Below, in pieces: positions 1 to 9,429 of a stretch of 64,000 bases of DNA. The stretch comes from Bacteroidota bacterium (GTDB taxonomy: Bacteria > Bacteroidota > Bacteroidia > Flavobacteriales > Schleiferiaceae). Positions within the stretch are counted from its first letter, which is position 1, and every line of letters begins with the position of its first letter. The notes beneath the pieces are model-generated. The model made no database searches, was not told where the DNA came from, and saw only the letters and a list, made by a program, of their open reading frames with translations. Location of the stretch: the NCBI GenBank assembly GCA_016868755.1, contig VGFU01000006.1:16320-80319 (forward strand), given 5' to 3'. Made by a program: the position numbers and the translations under genes.

Positions 1-34
1 CCAAAGGACTTAAAACCAAACGAATCGGCGGCTA

Positions 35-805
35 ATGCTTCAACTCGACTCCACCCAAAATCCCAAGGTCCGTCAACTGATTCGGTACCGAGAAAAGTCT
101 GCGCTGCGCCGCAAGGATTCTGTGGTCCTGGTCGAAGGGGTTCGCGAACTGGAACGCGCGGTCGCCGCGGGTTGGAACCTCCGCCAGACCTTTTGGGAGC
201 CGGGAACCGCGCAGGTTCCGGCTTGGGCGCAGGGCCGCGGACAGCACTTTCGCTGCGCCGCTTCCGTGTACGATAAGCTGGTGTTGCGCGAAAACGGTGC
301 CGTAGCTGTTGGCCTGTTGGACCAGCCCACCCAGCGCCTTGAAGACCTTCGGCTGCCCAGCAACCCGTGGATTTTGGTCGTCGACGGCCTCGAAAAACCA
401 GGAAACGTCGGGGCCATACTGCGAACGGCCGACGCGGTAGGCGTAGATGCCGTCATTTTTAGCAGCCTCGACTGCGACCCCTACAGCCCGCAATCGGTTC
501 GGAATTCTACCGGTGCCGTATTTCACCTGCCTACGGCGTCTGCGCCCCGAGAGTCCGTGCAAGAATGGTTGCGCCAGCAAGGCGTAACCCCGTTTGCCCT
601 GCACCTTGAGGGCGCCACACCCCACCACCACATCGATTGGAAGCAGGCGTCGGCAATGGTTTTGGGACCGGAAGATCGTGGACTTGAAGCCTCTTGGGCC
701 CACGCGCTGCGGGTAAAAATTCCGATGCGCGGGCGGGTAGATTCCTTAAACGTGAGTGTGGCGGCGGCGGTGGTCTTGTATGAGGGACTGCGCCAGCGAT
801 CCTGA
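35..805 (+). CDS. TrmH/SpoU-family RNA 2'-O-methyltransferase
   Basis: 256 residues. SpoU-type enzymes transfer methyl from S-adenosylmethionine to a ribose 2'-OH of tRNA or rRNA. An N-terminal substrate-binding region (about residues 10-95) precedes the trefoil-knot SpoU domain. Its three motifs are visible: motif 1 around DGLEKPGNVGAILRTA, motif 2 VLGPEDRGL and motif 3 SLNVSVAAAVVLYE. The ATG at 35 gives the family-typical N-terminus. It is a paralogue of the RlmB-like gene at 23380-24123, so the two probably modify different sites. The RNA target cannot be read from sequence. The 5' context is cut by the window edge, so operon membership is unknown. Family confident, substrate open. Confidence 0.9.
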   Translation: MLQLDSTQNPKVRQLIRYREKSALRRKDSVVLVEGVRELERAVAAGWNLRQTFWEPGTAQVPAWAQGRGQHFRCAASVYDKLVLRENGAVAVGLLDQPTQRLEDLRLPSNPWILVVDGLEKPGNVGAILRTADAVGVDAVIFSSLDCDPYSPQSVRNSTGAVFHLPTASAPRESVQEWLRQQGVTPFALHLEGATPHHHIDWKQASAMVLGPEDRGLEASWAHALRVKIPMRGRVDSLNVSVAAAVVLYEGLRQRS

Positions 806-837
806 GTCGGGAATTCTTGGACCACAAGGGGGTTGGT

Positions 838-868
838 AAAAAAAGGAAGCCCGATCCGAAGACCGGGC
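838..868 (-). terminator. Intrinsic terminator downstream of uvrA
   Basis: Read leftward, an 8-bp stem (arms 861-868 and 849-856, one G-U pair) closes a UUCG-type tetraloop and is followed by a T-rich tract (838-848). The T tract is on the minus-strand side only, so it should end the leftward uvrA transcript about 150 bases past its stop codon. The AT-rich interval 869-1019 holds nothing else I can recognise. Confidence 0.75.
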
Positions 869-1019
869 CTCACACCAAACCAATAAACCTATTCCACTGA
901 AGAATCAGTCTCGTAGATTCGTTACAAAGATAACCGCCTTAACGAAAAATAATAACCGAATCCGACGGAAGGTTAAGATTGCGTAAATTTTTCATAAAAT
1001 CCATATAAAAGACTAAAAA

Positions 1020-3752
1020 TCAGCTTAATGCGATTGATGTCGGACTGCTGATTTTGCCCATTTCTCGCGGATCCCCGGCAAACAAAAGGTGCCCACCGTC
1101 GGGTCCACCATCTGGACCCAATTCAATGAGCCAGTCTGCCGAGGCAAGCACGTCGCGGTGGTGCTCCACTACCAGCACCGTGTGGCCCAAATTTATCAGG
1201 GCATCAAAGGAGACCAGGAGTTTTTGCACGTCGTCCATGTGCAATCCGGTGGTCGGCTCGTCGAACACAAATAACACGGGATCGGCCTGCTGTCCGCGCG
1301 TCAAAAACGAAGCAAGTTTGACGCGCTGGGCCTCTCCGCCCGAAAGCGTGCTTGACGACTGCCCCAGCTTAATGTAGCCGAGCCCCACGTCGGCTAGCGG
1401 CCGCAATTTGTCGGTAATTTTCTTCTGCTGGTGGGCGCTAAAGAACTCCATGGCCTCATCGACCGTCAGTTCGAGGATGTCGCTAATTGACTTGCCCTGA
1501 AATTCAACTTCGAGCACTTCGGCCATAAAGCGCTTGCCGTGGCACTGCTCGCAAGTCAAGTGAACGTCGGCCATGAACTGCATCTCGACGGTGACGTACC
1601 CGTCACCTTGGCACACGCTGCAGCGTCCGCCATCGGTGTTAAACGAGAAGTGCTTGGCGGCGTAACCCCTTAGCTGCGCGGACTTTTGCGCGGCGTACAG
1701 GTTGCGGATGTCGTCGTAGGCCTTTAAGTAGGTCACTGGATTTGACCGCGACGACTTGCCCATCGGGTTTTGGTCGACAACCTCCACCGCGGTGAGGCGC
1801 CGCCAGTCTCCGGTCAATCCGTCGTGGGCTCCGGCGCGGCCGCCGTACTCGCCGAGCATCTTCTGCAGCGCGGGCACCAAAATTCCGCGGACCAGTGTGG
1901 TTTTGCCCGATCCGCTCACGCCGCAGACCGCCGTCAGGCGCTCGAGCGGAATGCGCACTGTGACGTCTTTTAAGTTTTGGGCGCGGGCACCTTGGAGTTC
2001 AATCCAGAACTTAGCGTTGGCACCGAGCCCGGCGCGCTGTACCGATTTGCGTCCAGAGAGGTAGTCGCCGGTGAGGGTAGGGGCGTTGGGCAATTCAGCT
2101 CCCGGACCGCTGTACACCACGTGGCCACCAAGACGACCTGCGCCGGGCCCAATATCGATGACTGTGTCGGCGGCCCGCATGAACACGTCATCGTGTTCAA
2201 CTACAATCACCGTGTTGCCGGCGTCTCGCAGGGCCTTAAGTACCCCGAGCAGTTGGTCGGCGTCGCGCGGATGCAGTCCGACCGACGGTTCGTCCAAAAT
2301 GTACATCGAGCCCACCAAGGCTGCGCTGAGGCTCGTGGCCAAGTGTATGCGTTGCGATTCACCGCCGCTCAGCGTGTTGGCGGGCCGGTTAAGCGTTAGG
2401 TAGTGCAGCCCGACGCGTTCCAACACGTCAAGCCGGTGCCGCAGTTCCTGGAGAAGTCGATCAGCTACCTGCGCGTCGTAGGCGCTGAGTACGAGGGCAT
2501 CAAACCATAGCTTGGCGTCGCGCACTGTTAAATCGAGGAGCTCGGCCAGGTTTTTATCGCCCACGCGCACCGCCAAAGCCTCGCGGCGGAGCCGTGATCC
2601 GCCGCAGTCGGGGCAGGTCGTTTTGCCCCGGTACCGGGCCTGCAGCACGCGGTACTGAATTTTGTAGGTGCTTTCTTCGACCATTTTGAAGAAGGCGTCG
2701 ATACCCGAAAAGTGCGCGCAGCCCTTCCAAAGCATCGCTTGGTGCTCCGGGCTGAGTTGCTGAACGGCCCGGTGAATCGGAAAGCCCGCGCGCTCGGCGC
2801 CGCGCAGCAACTGCTCCTTCCATTCGCCCAGTTTTTCGCCCCGCCACGGCGCAACGGCGTCTTCAAAGACGCTCAATCCAGGGTTCGGAATGACCAACTC
2901 GGGGTCGATGCCCAGCACCGACCCAAAGCCCTCGCAGGTGGGGCAGGCGCCTTGGGGTGTGTTGAACGAGAACAGCCCTGGGGTTGGTTCTTCGAACCGC
3001 TCGCCCTCGGCCTCGAAGCGGTTTGAAAATCCAAGGCATTGGCCGTCGATGCGCAGGTGGCAGGTGCCGTTGCCCTCAAAAAAGGCCGTCTGTACGGAAT
3101 CGGCGGCGCGGGCTTCCCACTCTTCATCGCGAGCCCCGGTCGGAATGCGGTCGACTACGAGCTCTACCCCGTCGGCGTCGGGCTGTTCGTCCAGCCGCAC
3201 GATGCCTTGACGCGGATTCCACACGCGGGCGTAGCCCTGGCTGCTCAGCAGGTCCCAGTACGCCTTGGGCGTTCGGCCTGAAAGGTCCAGCGGGGCGGTG
3301 ACCAGTGCGTGTTCGCCTTCGGGAAGGGAATCAAGAGCCTCGAGCACGTCAGCAATGCGGTGGCGCTTCACTTCAGCTCCGCTCGGAGCATAGGTTTTGC
3401 CAATGCGCGCAAACAGCAACTTGAGGTAGTCGTGGAGTTCGGTTGCCGTAGCCACCGTCGAACGCGGGTTGCGCGTGCTTACTTTTTGCTCAATTGCGAT
3501 GGCCGGCGCTAGGCCTTTGATGTCGTCGACCTCGGGCTTTTCGAGCTTGCCCAAGAACTGGCGGGCGTAGGCCGAAAGGGACTCGACGTAGCGCCGCTGG
3601 CCTTCGGCATAAAGGGTGTCAAATGCGAGCGACGATTTGCCCGATCCGCTTACCCCGGTCACGACCACCAAATGCCCGTGCGGAAAAGACACGTGAATGT
3701 TCTTCAGGTTGTGCACCCGGGCACCTTCAACGCGTACTACTAAGTCTTCCAT
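1020..3752 (-). CDS. uvrA: UvrA, nucleotide excision repair ATPase
   Basis: 910 residues. UvrA dimerises, recognises bulky DNA lesions and loads UvrB. Two ABC modules are visible: the first Walker A (SGSGKSSL, about residue 35) with an inserted UvrB- and DNA-binding region, the ABC signature LSGGESQR, then the second Walker A (SGSGKTTL) and signature LSGGEAQR. The C-terminal zinc module is intact (CSVC ... CEQC). In the first half only one CxxC (CPTC) of the internal zinc module is present; an acidic stretch replaces the other pair. I believe this is normal for the UvrA clade common in Bacteroidota. The ATG at 3752 is preferred over a TTG two codons upstream. A -7 box lies 10 bases before it. 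Confidence 0.95.
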   Translation of the reverse strand: MEDLVVRVEGARVHNLKNIHVSFPHGHLVVVTGVSGSGKSSLAFDTLYAEGQRRYVESLSAYARQFLGKLEKPEVDDIKGLAPAIAIEQKVSTRNPRSTVATATELHDYLKLLFARIGKTYAPSGAEVKRHRIADVLEALDSLPEGEHALVTAPLDLSGRTPKAYWDLLSSQGYARVWNPRQGIVRLDEQPDADGVELVVDRIPTGARDEEWEARAADSVQTAFFEGNGTCHLRIDGQCLGFSNRFEAEGERFEEPTPGLFSFNTPQGACPTCEGFGSVLGIDPELVIPNPGLSVFEDAVAPWRGEKLGEWKEQLLRGAERAGFPIHRAVQQLSPEHQAMLWKGCAHFSGIDAFFKMVEESTYKIQYRVLQARYRGKTTCPDCGGSRLRREALAVRVGDKNLAELLDLTVRDAKLWFDALVLSAYDAQVADRLLQELRHRLDVLERVGLHYLTLNRPANTLSGGESQRIHLATSLSAALVGSMYILDEPSVGLHPRDADQLLGVLKALRDAGNTVIVVEHDDVFMRAADTVIDIGPGAGRLGGHVVYSGPGAELPNAPTLTGDYLSGRKSVQRAGLGANAKFWIELQGARAQNLKDVTVRIPLERLTAVCGVSGSGKTTLVRGILVPALQKMLGEYGGRAGAHDGLTGDWRRLTAVEVVDQNPMGKSSRSNPVTYLKAYDDIRNLYAAQKSAQLRGYAAKHFSFNTDGGRCSVCQGDGYVTVEMQFMADVHLTCEQCHGKRFMAEVLEVEFQGKSISDILELTVDEAMEFFSAHQQKKITDKLRPLADVGLGYIKLGQSSSTLSGGEAQRVKLASFLTRGQQADPVLFVFDEPTTGLHMDDVQKLLVSFDALINLGHTVLVVEHHRDVLASADWLIELGPDGGPDGGHLLFAGDPREMGKISSPTSIALS

Positions 3753-3762
3753 GAGCAAGTTG

Positions 3763-3770
3763 CAAATTTA
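3763..3770 (-). promoter_or_regulatory. -7 box of uvrA (TAAATTTG)
   Basis: Exact match to the Bacteroidota -7 consensus TAnnTTTG on the minus strand, ending 10 bases before the uvrA ATG. No clear -33 TTTG at the usual spacing. Confidence 0.5.
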
Positions 3771-3774
3771 CCGC

Positions 3775-3803
3775 TTTGCATTGCGAGAAAAAACTTATTT
3801 TTG
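3775..3803 (+). promoter_or_regulatory. Candidate promoter of the ECF sigma gene
   Basis: TTTG at 3775-3778 and TATTTTTG at 3796-3803 are 17 bases apart on the plus strand, matching the Bacteroidota two-part promoter (spacing slightly short). It would give the sigma gene a 5' leader of roughly 90 bases, long for this window. It lies back to back with the uvrA promoter. Confidence 0.45.
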
Positions 3804-3899
3804 GATCGAATTCTGCCGCTCTGGCAGGGTTTGCAACCGTTAACTAGTCCGCCGCCTATCGAAGCACAGCTACGCCAATTGTCTTAATGCCAACTAGCT

Positions 3900-4475
3900 A
3901 TGCTGTACTCCCAAGTTCAGGATGCCGAGCTCATCGAGCGCTATGCATCCGGCGACGAACGCGCCTTTGAGGCGTTAATGCGCCGCCACGGTGACGCCGT
4001 CTTTGCGGCCATCCTCGGTAAAGTCAAAGACCAAGACGTCGCCGACGACCTCTTTCAGGAGGTTTGGATCAAGTTTATTCATTCGGTTAAGTCTGGAGAC
4101 TACGCGGAGTCAGGCAAGTTCGCGGCTTGGATTCACCGCGTGGCCCGCAACGCCACCATGGATTACTTTCGGCGGCAGCAGCGCAGTCCGCTTGCTCGCT
4201 TCGACCACCTGGAGTCGGTAGGAGATGGGGTGGCCGACGAGGCACTCAACGTTGAAGAACGGGCGGTGGCGCAGCAGTGGATGCTCGACGCCCACGAAGC
4301 GGTGCAGCGCCTCCCCGCAGACCAAAAGCTCGTTCTTGAGCTGCGGCTGCATTCTGGTCTCAGCTTCAAAGAAATCGCCGAAGAGACGGGGGTTGGAATC
4401 AATACCGCCCTCGGCCGAATGCGCTACGCCGTGGCCAATTTGCGGCGAATGCTCCGCGTCGAAATACCAAACTAA
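3900..4475 (+). CDS. ECF-type RNA polymerase sigma-70 factor
   Basis: 191 residues, the usual length for an extracytoplasmic-function sigma factor. Sigma region 2 (about residues 22-90, with DLFQEVWIKF, which contacts the -10 element and core polymerase) and region 4 (about 125-180, with LRLHSGLSFKEIAEETG as the helix-turn-helix) are separated by a short linker; region 3 is absent, as in the family. No anti-sigma factor with a recognisable membrane segment follows. Instead a 53-residue ORF starts 29 bases downstream. The regulon cannot be deduced. The plus-strand ATG at 3900 lies in frame just before conserved region 2. Confidence 0.92.
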   Translation: MLYSQVQDAELIERYASGDERAFEALMRRHGDAVFAAILGKVKDQDVADDLFQEVWIKFIHSVKSGDYAESGKFAAWIHRVARNATMDYFRRQQRSPLARFDHLESVGDGVADEALNVEERAVAQQWMLDAHEAVQRLPADQKLVLELRLHSGLSFKEIAEETGVGINTALGRMRYAVANLRRMLRVEIPN

Positions 4476-4504
4476 CGGGTTGGGCGTTAGGTAGCAAAAC
4501 CCCT

Positions 4505-4666
4505 ATGCTGCCTATGGCCGAACCTACTCAACCTGCTGAATTTTCACATTCCGGACTCGTGCGCGAGTCGACCTACCAAAAACTTGCAGCGTACTCTAGG
4601 GTGGTAATTGGGCTTGACGGCTACGAGGAATGGCCCACGGAAGCGCGGGTGATCGTCCTGAATTAG
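4505..4666 (+). CDS. Small hypothetical protein downstream of ECF sigma gene
   Basis: An uninterrupted 53-codon frame starting ATG (or a second ATG at 4514) and ending TAG, in the same direction as the sigma gene and 29 bases after it. The predicted peptide is soluble and mixed in charge, with aromatic residues late in the chain and no signal peptide, membrane segment or cysteine. It is the only sizeable plus-strand frame between the sigma gene and the convergent recQ. The position suggests co-transcription and possibly a regulator of the sigma factor, but that is only inference from context. I recognise no family. It may be a chance frame or the degenerate start of an anti-sigma gene. Confidence 0.4.
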   Translation: MLPMAEPTQPAEFSHSGLVRESTYQKLAAYSRVVIGLDGYEEWPTEARVIVLN

Positions 4667-4682
4667 CTGCGCGAACGTCGCG

Positions 4683-6875
4683 CTACACCACGCTGCACAA
4701 AAACCGCAGCCGGGCAAGGCGGAGCTCCAGCGCTCCGTACTCCTGGTCAAAGTGCTTCACGGCGTGGTCGAGCGAACCGTCTTCGCTTTCGTCGGCAAAG
4801 TAGTCGGTGATTTCGTCGAGCGAGTCTTCGTCGAGGTACTCCTCGATCAGGTAATCAAGGCCGAGGCGCGTTCCGCTGCGCACAATATTCTCCATCTCGG
4901 AGAGCAGGTCGTCGACCGAAATTTGCTTGCTGCGGGCAATTTCCTCGAGTCCGAGTTTGCGGTCCACCGACTGAATAACATACAGTTTGAGGTTTCCTTT
5001 TTGGCCGGCGCTGCGAATCGCAAAATCGCCGGGCCGCTCAATGCCGTGCGCGTCGACGTGATCTCGAACGGCGGCTACGAGCTCGGCGCCGAATCGTTTA
5101 GCCTTGGCTTCGCCCACCCCGGGAATCGTTTTTAGCTCCTCGACGCTCAGCGGATACGACGTTGCCATCTCGTTGAGTGAGGCCTCCGAAAAAAGGGCAT
5201 AGGGCGGAATGCTGCGCGTCCGTGCCATTTTGCGGTTAAGTTCCTTGAGTACGGCGTACAGTTCGGGGTCGAGGGCGGCGGCGCGGCGCGGCGTTCCGGT
5301 TCCGCCCAACACAACTTCGTCTTCGTCAAAGGCGCGGTAGGGAACCGCGGCAAACGAACCGGACTCCGTTTGAAGGGCGCGCCCCGCAGCGGTTACCGAC
5401 AAAATTCCATAGCGTTCAAGGTCTTTTTCGAGTAACCCCGCGAGCATCATCTGGCGAATCAAGTCGTCCCAGTAGCCGGCGGCCTGGCCGCTTCCCTTGC
5501 CCCAGGTCGCCAAACCGCGTGCGCCCAATGTTTTGAGAATCGCTGTTTCGTTGGCAATCAGCGTATTCACAACCTGGAGCGCGCGAAACTGACCGCGGCC
5601 CAGCTCAACCGTTTTGAGGATCAAGCGGGCGTGTTCCGTAGCGTCGTGCCCCATGTGCGGACTCTGGCAGTTGTCGCAGCTCCCGCAATTGGGCTCTTCG
5701 TAGGACTCGCCGAAGTAGTGGAGCAAGAACTTACGGCGGCAGCTCGACGTAAGGGCATAGGCGCGCGCGTCCAGAAGCAGCTGGCGTCCGATTTCTTGCT
5801 CGGCCACGGGCTTGCGCGACAAAAACTTGTCCATTTTTTCCAAGTCCTTCTCGGCATAATAGGTCACGCAACGCCCTTCGCCGCCGTCGCGCCCTGCCCG
5901 GCCGGTCTCTTGGTAGTAGCCCTCGAGGCTGCGCGGCATGTCGTGGTGCACCACGAGGCGCACGTCGGGCTTGTCTATTCCCATTCCGAAGGCGACCGTA
6001 GCTACAATGACGTCGACCTCTTCGTTCAAAAACGCGTCTTGGTGGCGGCTTCGCGACCCGGCGTCGAGCCCAGCGTGGTAGGGGAGGGCGGAGATTCCGT
6101 TGAGCTGTAGCACTTGGGCAAGCTCCTCGACTTTTTGACGGCTCAGGCAGTACACGATGGCGGAACGGCCCGCGTAGTCCCGCAGCAGTCGCACGACGTC
6201 ACGCTCTACATTGACGGTTTTCACCTCGACCTCATAAGCTAGGTTGGGGCGGTTGAAGCTGGTGGTAATCACGGTGGCTTCGGGAATCTCGAGCGTCTTG
6301 AGGATGTCCGACATCACCTTGGGCGTCGCCGTTGCCGTCAGCGCCAAAATGGGGCGTCGGCCGATGGCATTCATCGCTTGGCGAAGCATGCGGTATTCCG
6401 GCCTAAAGTCGTGGCCCCATTCTGAAATGCAGTGGGCCTCGTCGATGGCATAAAACGAAACGTTTAGATCGCGCAAAAAGTCAATGTTCTCTTGCTTGTT
6501 CAGCGACTCGGGTGCCATGTACAGCAGCTTGGTGCGGCCCGCCGACAGGTCCTGGCGCACCACCACCATCTCGCGTTTGGTGAGCGACGAATTCCAAACG
6601 TGGGCCACGCCGTCTGAGTCAGCAAAACTCCGCAGGGCATCTACCTGATTTTTCATAAGCGCAATCAACGGCGAGACCACAACCGCCACCCCCGGAAGGT
6701 CGAGCGCCGGCAGCTGGTAGCACAGTGATTTGCCGCCGCCCGTCGGCATCATGACAAACGTGTCGTGGCCACCCATTACCGAGGCAACTACCTCGCTTTG
6801 GCGGCCCCTAAAGTCGTCAAAACCAAAAAAGGACTTCAATAAGGCACGGCTCTTTGCCGCATCAAACGTGGCCAT
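4683..6875 (-). CDS. recQ: RecQ-family ATP-dependent DNA helicase
   Basis: 730 residues. A 3'-5' helicase acting in recombinational repair and replication-fork processing. Visible in order: helicase motif I TGGGKSLCYQLP (about residue 45), motif II IDEAHCISEWGHDFRP, motif VI region QETGRAGRDGG, the RecQ-Ct zinc module (CRRKFLLHYFG ... CGSCDNC), a winged-helix region and an HRDC domain (about residues 495-575) containing the IPGVGEAKAKRFG hairpin. About 150 extra residues follow, including a second helix-turn-helix-like part and an acidic region. A longer upstream frame exists, but the ATG at 6875 gives the family-typical N-terminus. Convergent with the sigma gene and its small ORF, 16 bases away. 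Confidence 0.95.
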   Translation of the reverse strand: MATFDAAKSRALLKSFFGFDDFRGRQSEVVASVMGGHDTFVMMPTGGGKSLCYQLPALDLPGVAVVVSPLIALMKNQVDALRSFADSDGVAHVWNSSLTKREMVVVRQDLSAGRTKLLYMAPESLNKQENIDFLRDLNVSFYAIDEAHCISEWGHDFRPEYRMLRQAMNAIGRRPILALTATATPKVMSDILKTLEIPEATVITTSFNRPNLAYEVEVKTVNVERDVVRLLRDYAGRSAIVYCLSRQKVEELAQVLQLNGISALPYHAGLDAGSRSRHQDAFLNEEVDVIVATVAFGMGIDKPDVRLVVHHDMPRSLEGYYQETGRAGRDGGEGRCVTYYAEKDLEKMDKFLSRKPVAEQEIGRQLLLDARAYALTSSCRRKFLLHYFGESYEEPNCGSCDNCQSPHMGHDATEHARLILKTVELGRGQFRALQVVNTLIANETAILKTLGARGLATWGKGSGQAAGYWDDLIRQMMLAGLLEKDLERYGILSVTAAGRALQTESGSFAAVPYRAFDEDEVVLGGTGTPRRAAALDPELYAVLKELNRKMARTRSIPPYALFSEASLNEMATSYPLSVEELKTIPGVGEAKAKRFGAELVAAVRDHVDAHGIERPGDFAIRSAGQKGNLKLYVIQSVDRKLGLEEIARSKQISVDDLLSEMENIVRSGTRLGLDYLIEEYLDEDSLDEITDYFADESEDGSLDHAVKHFDQEYGALELRLARLRFLCSVV

Positions 6876-6931
6876 AGGCGGTGAAAAAAGCGGCGCAAAT
6901 TTGCACCAAAACTTGAAGGTACGACCAATCC

Positions 6932-6939
6932 TACCTTTG
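6932..6939 (+). promoter_or_regulatory. -7 box of tatC (TACCTTTG)
   Basis: Perfect TAnnTTTG ending 4 bases before the tatC ATG. At the usual -7 offset, transcription would start at or next to the A of ATG, predicting a leaderless mRNA. Confidence 0.6.
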
Positions 6940-6943
6940 CGGC

Positions 6944-7759
6944 ATGTCTGAAGGCTCAAGCATGCCGTTTTTGGCGCACCTTGCGGCGCTGCGCACCCAC
7001 CTCATGCGGGCCTCGGGCTACATTTTGACGGGCGCGGTGGTGGCCTTCGTCTTCATGGACTGGATTTTTGCCCAGGTCTTGCTCGCCCCCAAAGAACCGC
7101 AGTTTATTACCTACCAGCTCTTTTGCCAGGCTGGCACCTACCTGGAACTGCCTTCGCTCTGCATCGGTGGCTTTGAACTCGAACTGCTCAATACCCAGAT
7201 GGCCGGGCAATTCAGCCTTCACATGTGGCTTTCGCTGGTTGTCGGGCTAATCGGCGCGTTCCCGTTGGTGCTTTTTGAACTGTGGCGCTTTATCAGTCCG
7301 GGCCTCACGGCGCGCGAGCGCAGCCTCTCCGTGCTGTTCATTGGCTCGGCTTCCCTGCTCTTTTTTCTCGGAGCCCTATTCGGCTACTACGTAATTGTGC
7401 CCCTGAGCTTGCAGTTTCTGGCCACCTACACGGTGAGCGGTGAAATCCAGAACCTGTTTGAAATGGCGTCCTACCTGTCGACGGTCACCAGTGTGGTGGT
7501 CGCGAGCGGACTCCTGTTCGAGCTTCCGGTTGCGGTCTACCTGCTGTCGCGCCTTGGAATCACTTCGCCCGAGGGCATGCGCACCTACCGCCGCCACGCG
7601 TGGATCGGAATTCTGGCCGTGTCTGCCGTCATCACGCCGCCCGACGTGTTCAGCCAAATTGTGGTGTCGCTCCCGGTGGCCCTGCTGTATGAACTTAGCA
7701 TTGGACTCAGCCGTTTGGCACACGTTCAACGAAAAAACCGCGTTGATTCCAACGAATGA
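6944..7759 (+). CDS. tatC: TatC, twin-arginine translocase receptor subunit
   Basis: 271 residues, an inner-membrane protein with six predicted membrane segments. TatC binds the twin-arginine signal peptide and recruits TatA to export folded proteins. Family landmarks: N-terminal [26 protein letters not shown] before the third segment (with the conserved Glu and Pro), and [10 protein letters not shown] before the last pair of segments. The first periplasmic loop is longer than in E. coli and has two cysteines. tatA is not in this window. The stop overlaps the lptB start (ATGA), so the two are co-transcribed. Confidence 0.95.
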   Translation: MSEGSSMPFLAHLAALRTHLMRASGYILTGAVVAFVFMDWIFAQVLLAPKEPQFITYQLFCQAGTYLELPSLCIGGFELELLNTQMAGQFSLHMWLSLVVGLIGAFPLVLFELWRFISPGLTARERSLSVLFIGSASLLFFLGALFGYYVIVPLSLQFLATYTVSGEIQNLFEMASYLSTVTSVVVASGLLFELPVAVYLLSRLGITSPEGMRTYRRHAWIGILAVSAVITPPDVFSQIVVSLPVALLYELSIGLSRLAHVQRKNRVDSNE

Positions 7760-8514
7760 AAACCCTTCACGCCGAACACCTCGTGAAAACCTACCGCGGC
7801 CGCAAGGTGGTCGACGGGGCTAGCTTCACCGTAAACCAAGGTGAAATTGTGGGTCTGCTCGGTCCCAACGGCGCCGGCAAAACCACGTCGTTCTACAGCG
7901 TCGTCGGCTTGGTCCGCCCTGACGAAGGACGCGTACTCCTCGACGGCCACGACGTGACCGACTTGCCCATGTACCGCCGTGCGCAACTCGGCATTGGCTA
8001 CCTCGCGCAGGAGGCCTCTGTGTTCCGCAAACTGAGCGTCGAAGACAACCTTGCGGCGGTTTTGGAATGGCGCGGACTCGCTCGGGCCGAGGTCACCCGC
8101 CGTACCAACGAGCTCCTCGAAGAGTTCAGCCTCGGTAACGTACGCAAAAACCGTGGCGACCTACTTTCGGGCGGCGAACGCCGGCGCACCGAAATCGCAC
8201 GCTGCCTGGCCTCCGACCCCAAGTTCATCTTGCTCGACGAGCCGTTTGCGGGCGTAGACCCCATCGCGGTCGAAGACATTCAGGCCATCGTGGCGCGCTT
8301 GGCCGACGAGCGCGGCATCGGCGTGCTCATCACCGACCATAACGTGCACGAAACGCTGGCCATCACCGACCGCACCTACCTAATGTTTGAGGGTAAAATC
8401 ATCAAGAGCGGAACCGCCGAAGAGCTGGCGGACGACGAGGTTGTGCGCCGCGTGTACCTCGGACAAAACTTTAGCCTTCGGCGCGGTGGGCGGCGCGGCG
8501 CAGCCGGTCGTTAA
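7756..8514 (+). CDS. lptB: LptB, ATPase of the lipopolysaccharide exporter
   Basis: 252 residues. Cytoplasmic ATPase that powers LPS extraction by LptFG. Walker [12 protein letters not shown] (about residue 36), Q-loop region [17 protein letters not shown] (typical of LptB), signature [16 protein letters not shown], Walker [14 protein letters not shown] and the switch H in [10 protein letters not shown]. The start overlaps the tatC stop by 4 bases. The last 44 bases overlap the 3' end of the convergent tsaC-type gene, giving LptB an arginine-rich tail ([11 protein letters not shown]) not typical of the family. Confidence 0.94.
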   Translation: MKTLHAEHLVKTYRGRKVVDGASFTVNQGEIVGLLGPNGAGKTTSFYSVVGLVRPDEGRVLLDGHDVTDLPMYRRAQLGIGYLAQEASVFRKLSVEDNLAAVLEWRGLARAEVTRRTNELLEEFSLGNVRKNRGDLLSGGERRRTEIARCLASDPKFILLDEPFAGVDPIAVEDIQAIVARLADERGIGVLITDHNVHETLAITDRTYLMFEGKIIKSGTAEELADDEVVRRVYLGQNFSLRRGGRRGAAGR

Positions 8515-9424
8515 TCGCCCGACCCAAACCCTCTTCGGGAGCCAATTCCATCCACAGTTCTCGGTCGCTGCTGGCTGCAAAATCGCGCAACGCCGCAAAA
8601 AGCCGCTGTGCGCCCTGCTGGCAGCTTCCCGAAGTCGTGAGGGCGTCTAGGCCGTGCGCCCCCGGCGTCCACGGAACGCAGCGAACGCCCTCCATGCGGT
8701 TTACCGTTGACCAATCCACTCCGTGGGGCAGCAGCTGCATCGGCTTGCCCGGAGCGTAGTGCGACTCGAGCATGCCCGGAGCCGTGGGTTGGCTCGACGA
8801 CGGCTGCACTTCGGGCACGTAGCCCAGAACGTCGGAGAGGACCTCTACGGGAATTCCGCCCAAACGCAGCACCCCAGCGCGCCCGTTGGTCCACGAAACA
8901 ATGGTCGATTCGACGCCCACCGCACAGGGTCCGCCGTCGAGAATGTAGTCCACGCGATCGGCGAGCTGGTCGGCCACATGCTGGGCCGTGGTGGGCGACA
9001 CAAACCCAAACGGGTTCGCACTGGGCGCGGCCACCGGAACCCCCGCCGAGGCAATGAGTTGACGGGCTAGTTCGAGCTGCGGAATGCGAACGGCTACCGT
9101 GTCAAGCCCCGAGGTGACTAAGTCGGGCACTTCAGGGCGCTTGGGCAGAACGTACGTCAGCGCCGACGGCCCCAGTGCGCTCCACAGGGCACGTGCTTCG
9201 GCTGGCACGTCGGCGGCCACGCGGTCGACGTCGTTCCAGTCGGCCAAATGCACAATAAGCGGATCAAAATGCGGGCGGTTTTTGGCGTCAAAAATGCGGG
9301 CCACGGCAACCTCGTCGAGCGCATTCGCCGCCAGCCCATATACCGTCTCGGTGGGCATGCCGACGAGTCCGCCGGAACGCAGCACCGACGCGGCGCGAGC
9401 TAAATCGGTACCCAGGTGCTGCAT
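8471..9424 (-). CDS. Threonylcarbamoyl-AMP synthase (Sua5/YrdC/TsaC family)
   Basis: 317 residues. Makes threonylcarbamoyl-AMP from threonine, bicarbonate and ATP, the first step of the t6A37 modification of ANN-decoding tRNAs. The YrdC domain fills about residues 10-200 ([14 protein letters not shown] nucleotide-binding motif, later SANPFG), followed by a smaller C-terminal Sua5 domain, so this is the long Sua5-type form. The ATG at 9424 is chosen because a perfect -7 box ends 5 bases before it; an upstream TTG reading would run through the box. The 3' end overlaps convergent lptB by 44 bases. Confidence 0.93.
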   Translation of the reverse strand: MQHLGTDLARAASVLRSGGLVGMPTETVYGLAANALDEVAVARIFDAKNRPHFDPLIVHLADWNDVDRVAADVPAEARALWSALGPSALTYVLPKRPEVPDLVTSGLDTVAVRIPQLELARQLIASAGVPVAAPSANPFGFVSPTTAQHVADQLADRVDYILDGGPCAVGVESTIVSWTNGRAGVLRLGGIPVEVLSDVLGYVPEVQPSSSQPTAPGMLESHYAPGKPMQLLPHGVDWSTVNRMEGVRCVPWTPGAHGLDALTTSGSCQQGAQRLFAALRDFAASSDRELWMELAPEEGLGRAINDRLRRAAHRAEG

Positions 9425-9429
9425 GGGGG

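Noticed and set aside
2870..3060. UvrA missing the first CxxC of its internal zinc module.
   Set aside because: As far as I recall this is usual in the UvrA clade of Bacteroidota, so not a defect of this gene.
8471..8514. LptB C-terminal arginine-rich tail as a new domain.
   Set aside because: It coincides with the overlap onto the convergent gene's 3' end and is simply what that sequence encodes in the other frame.
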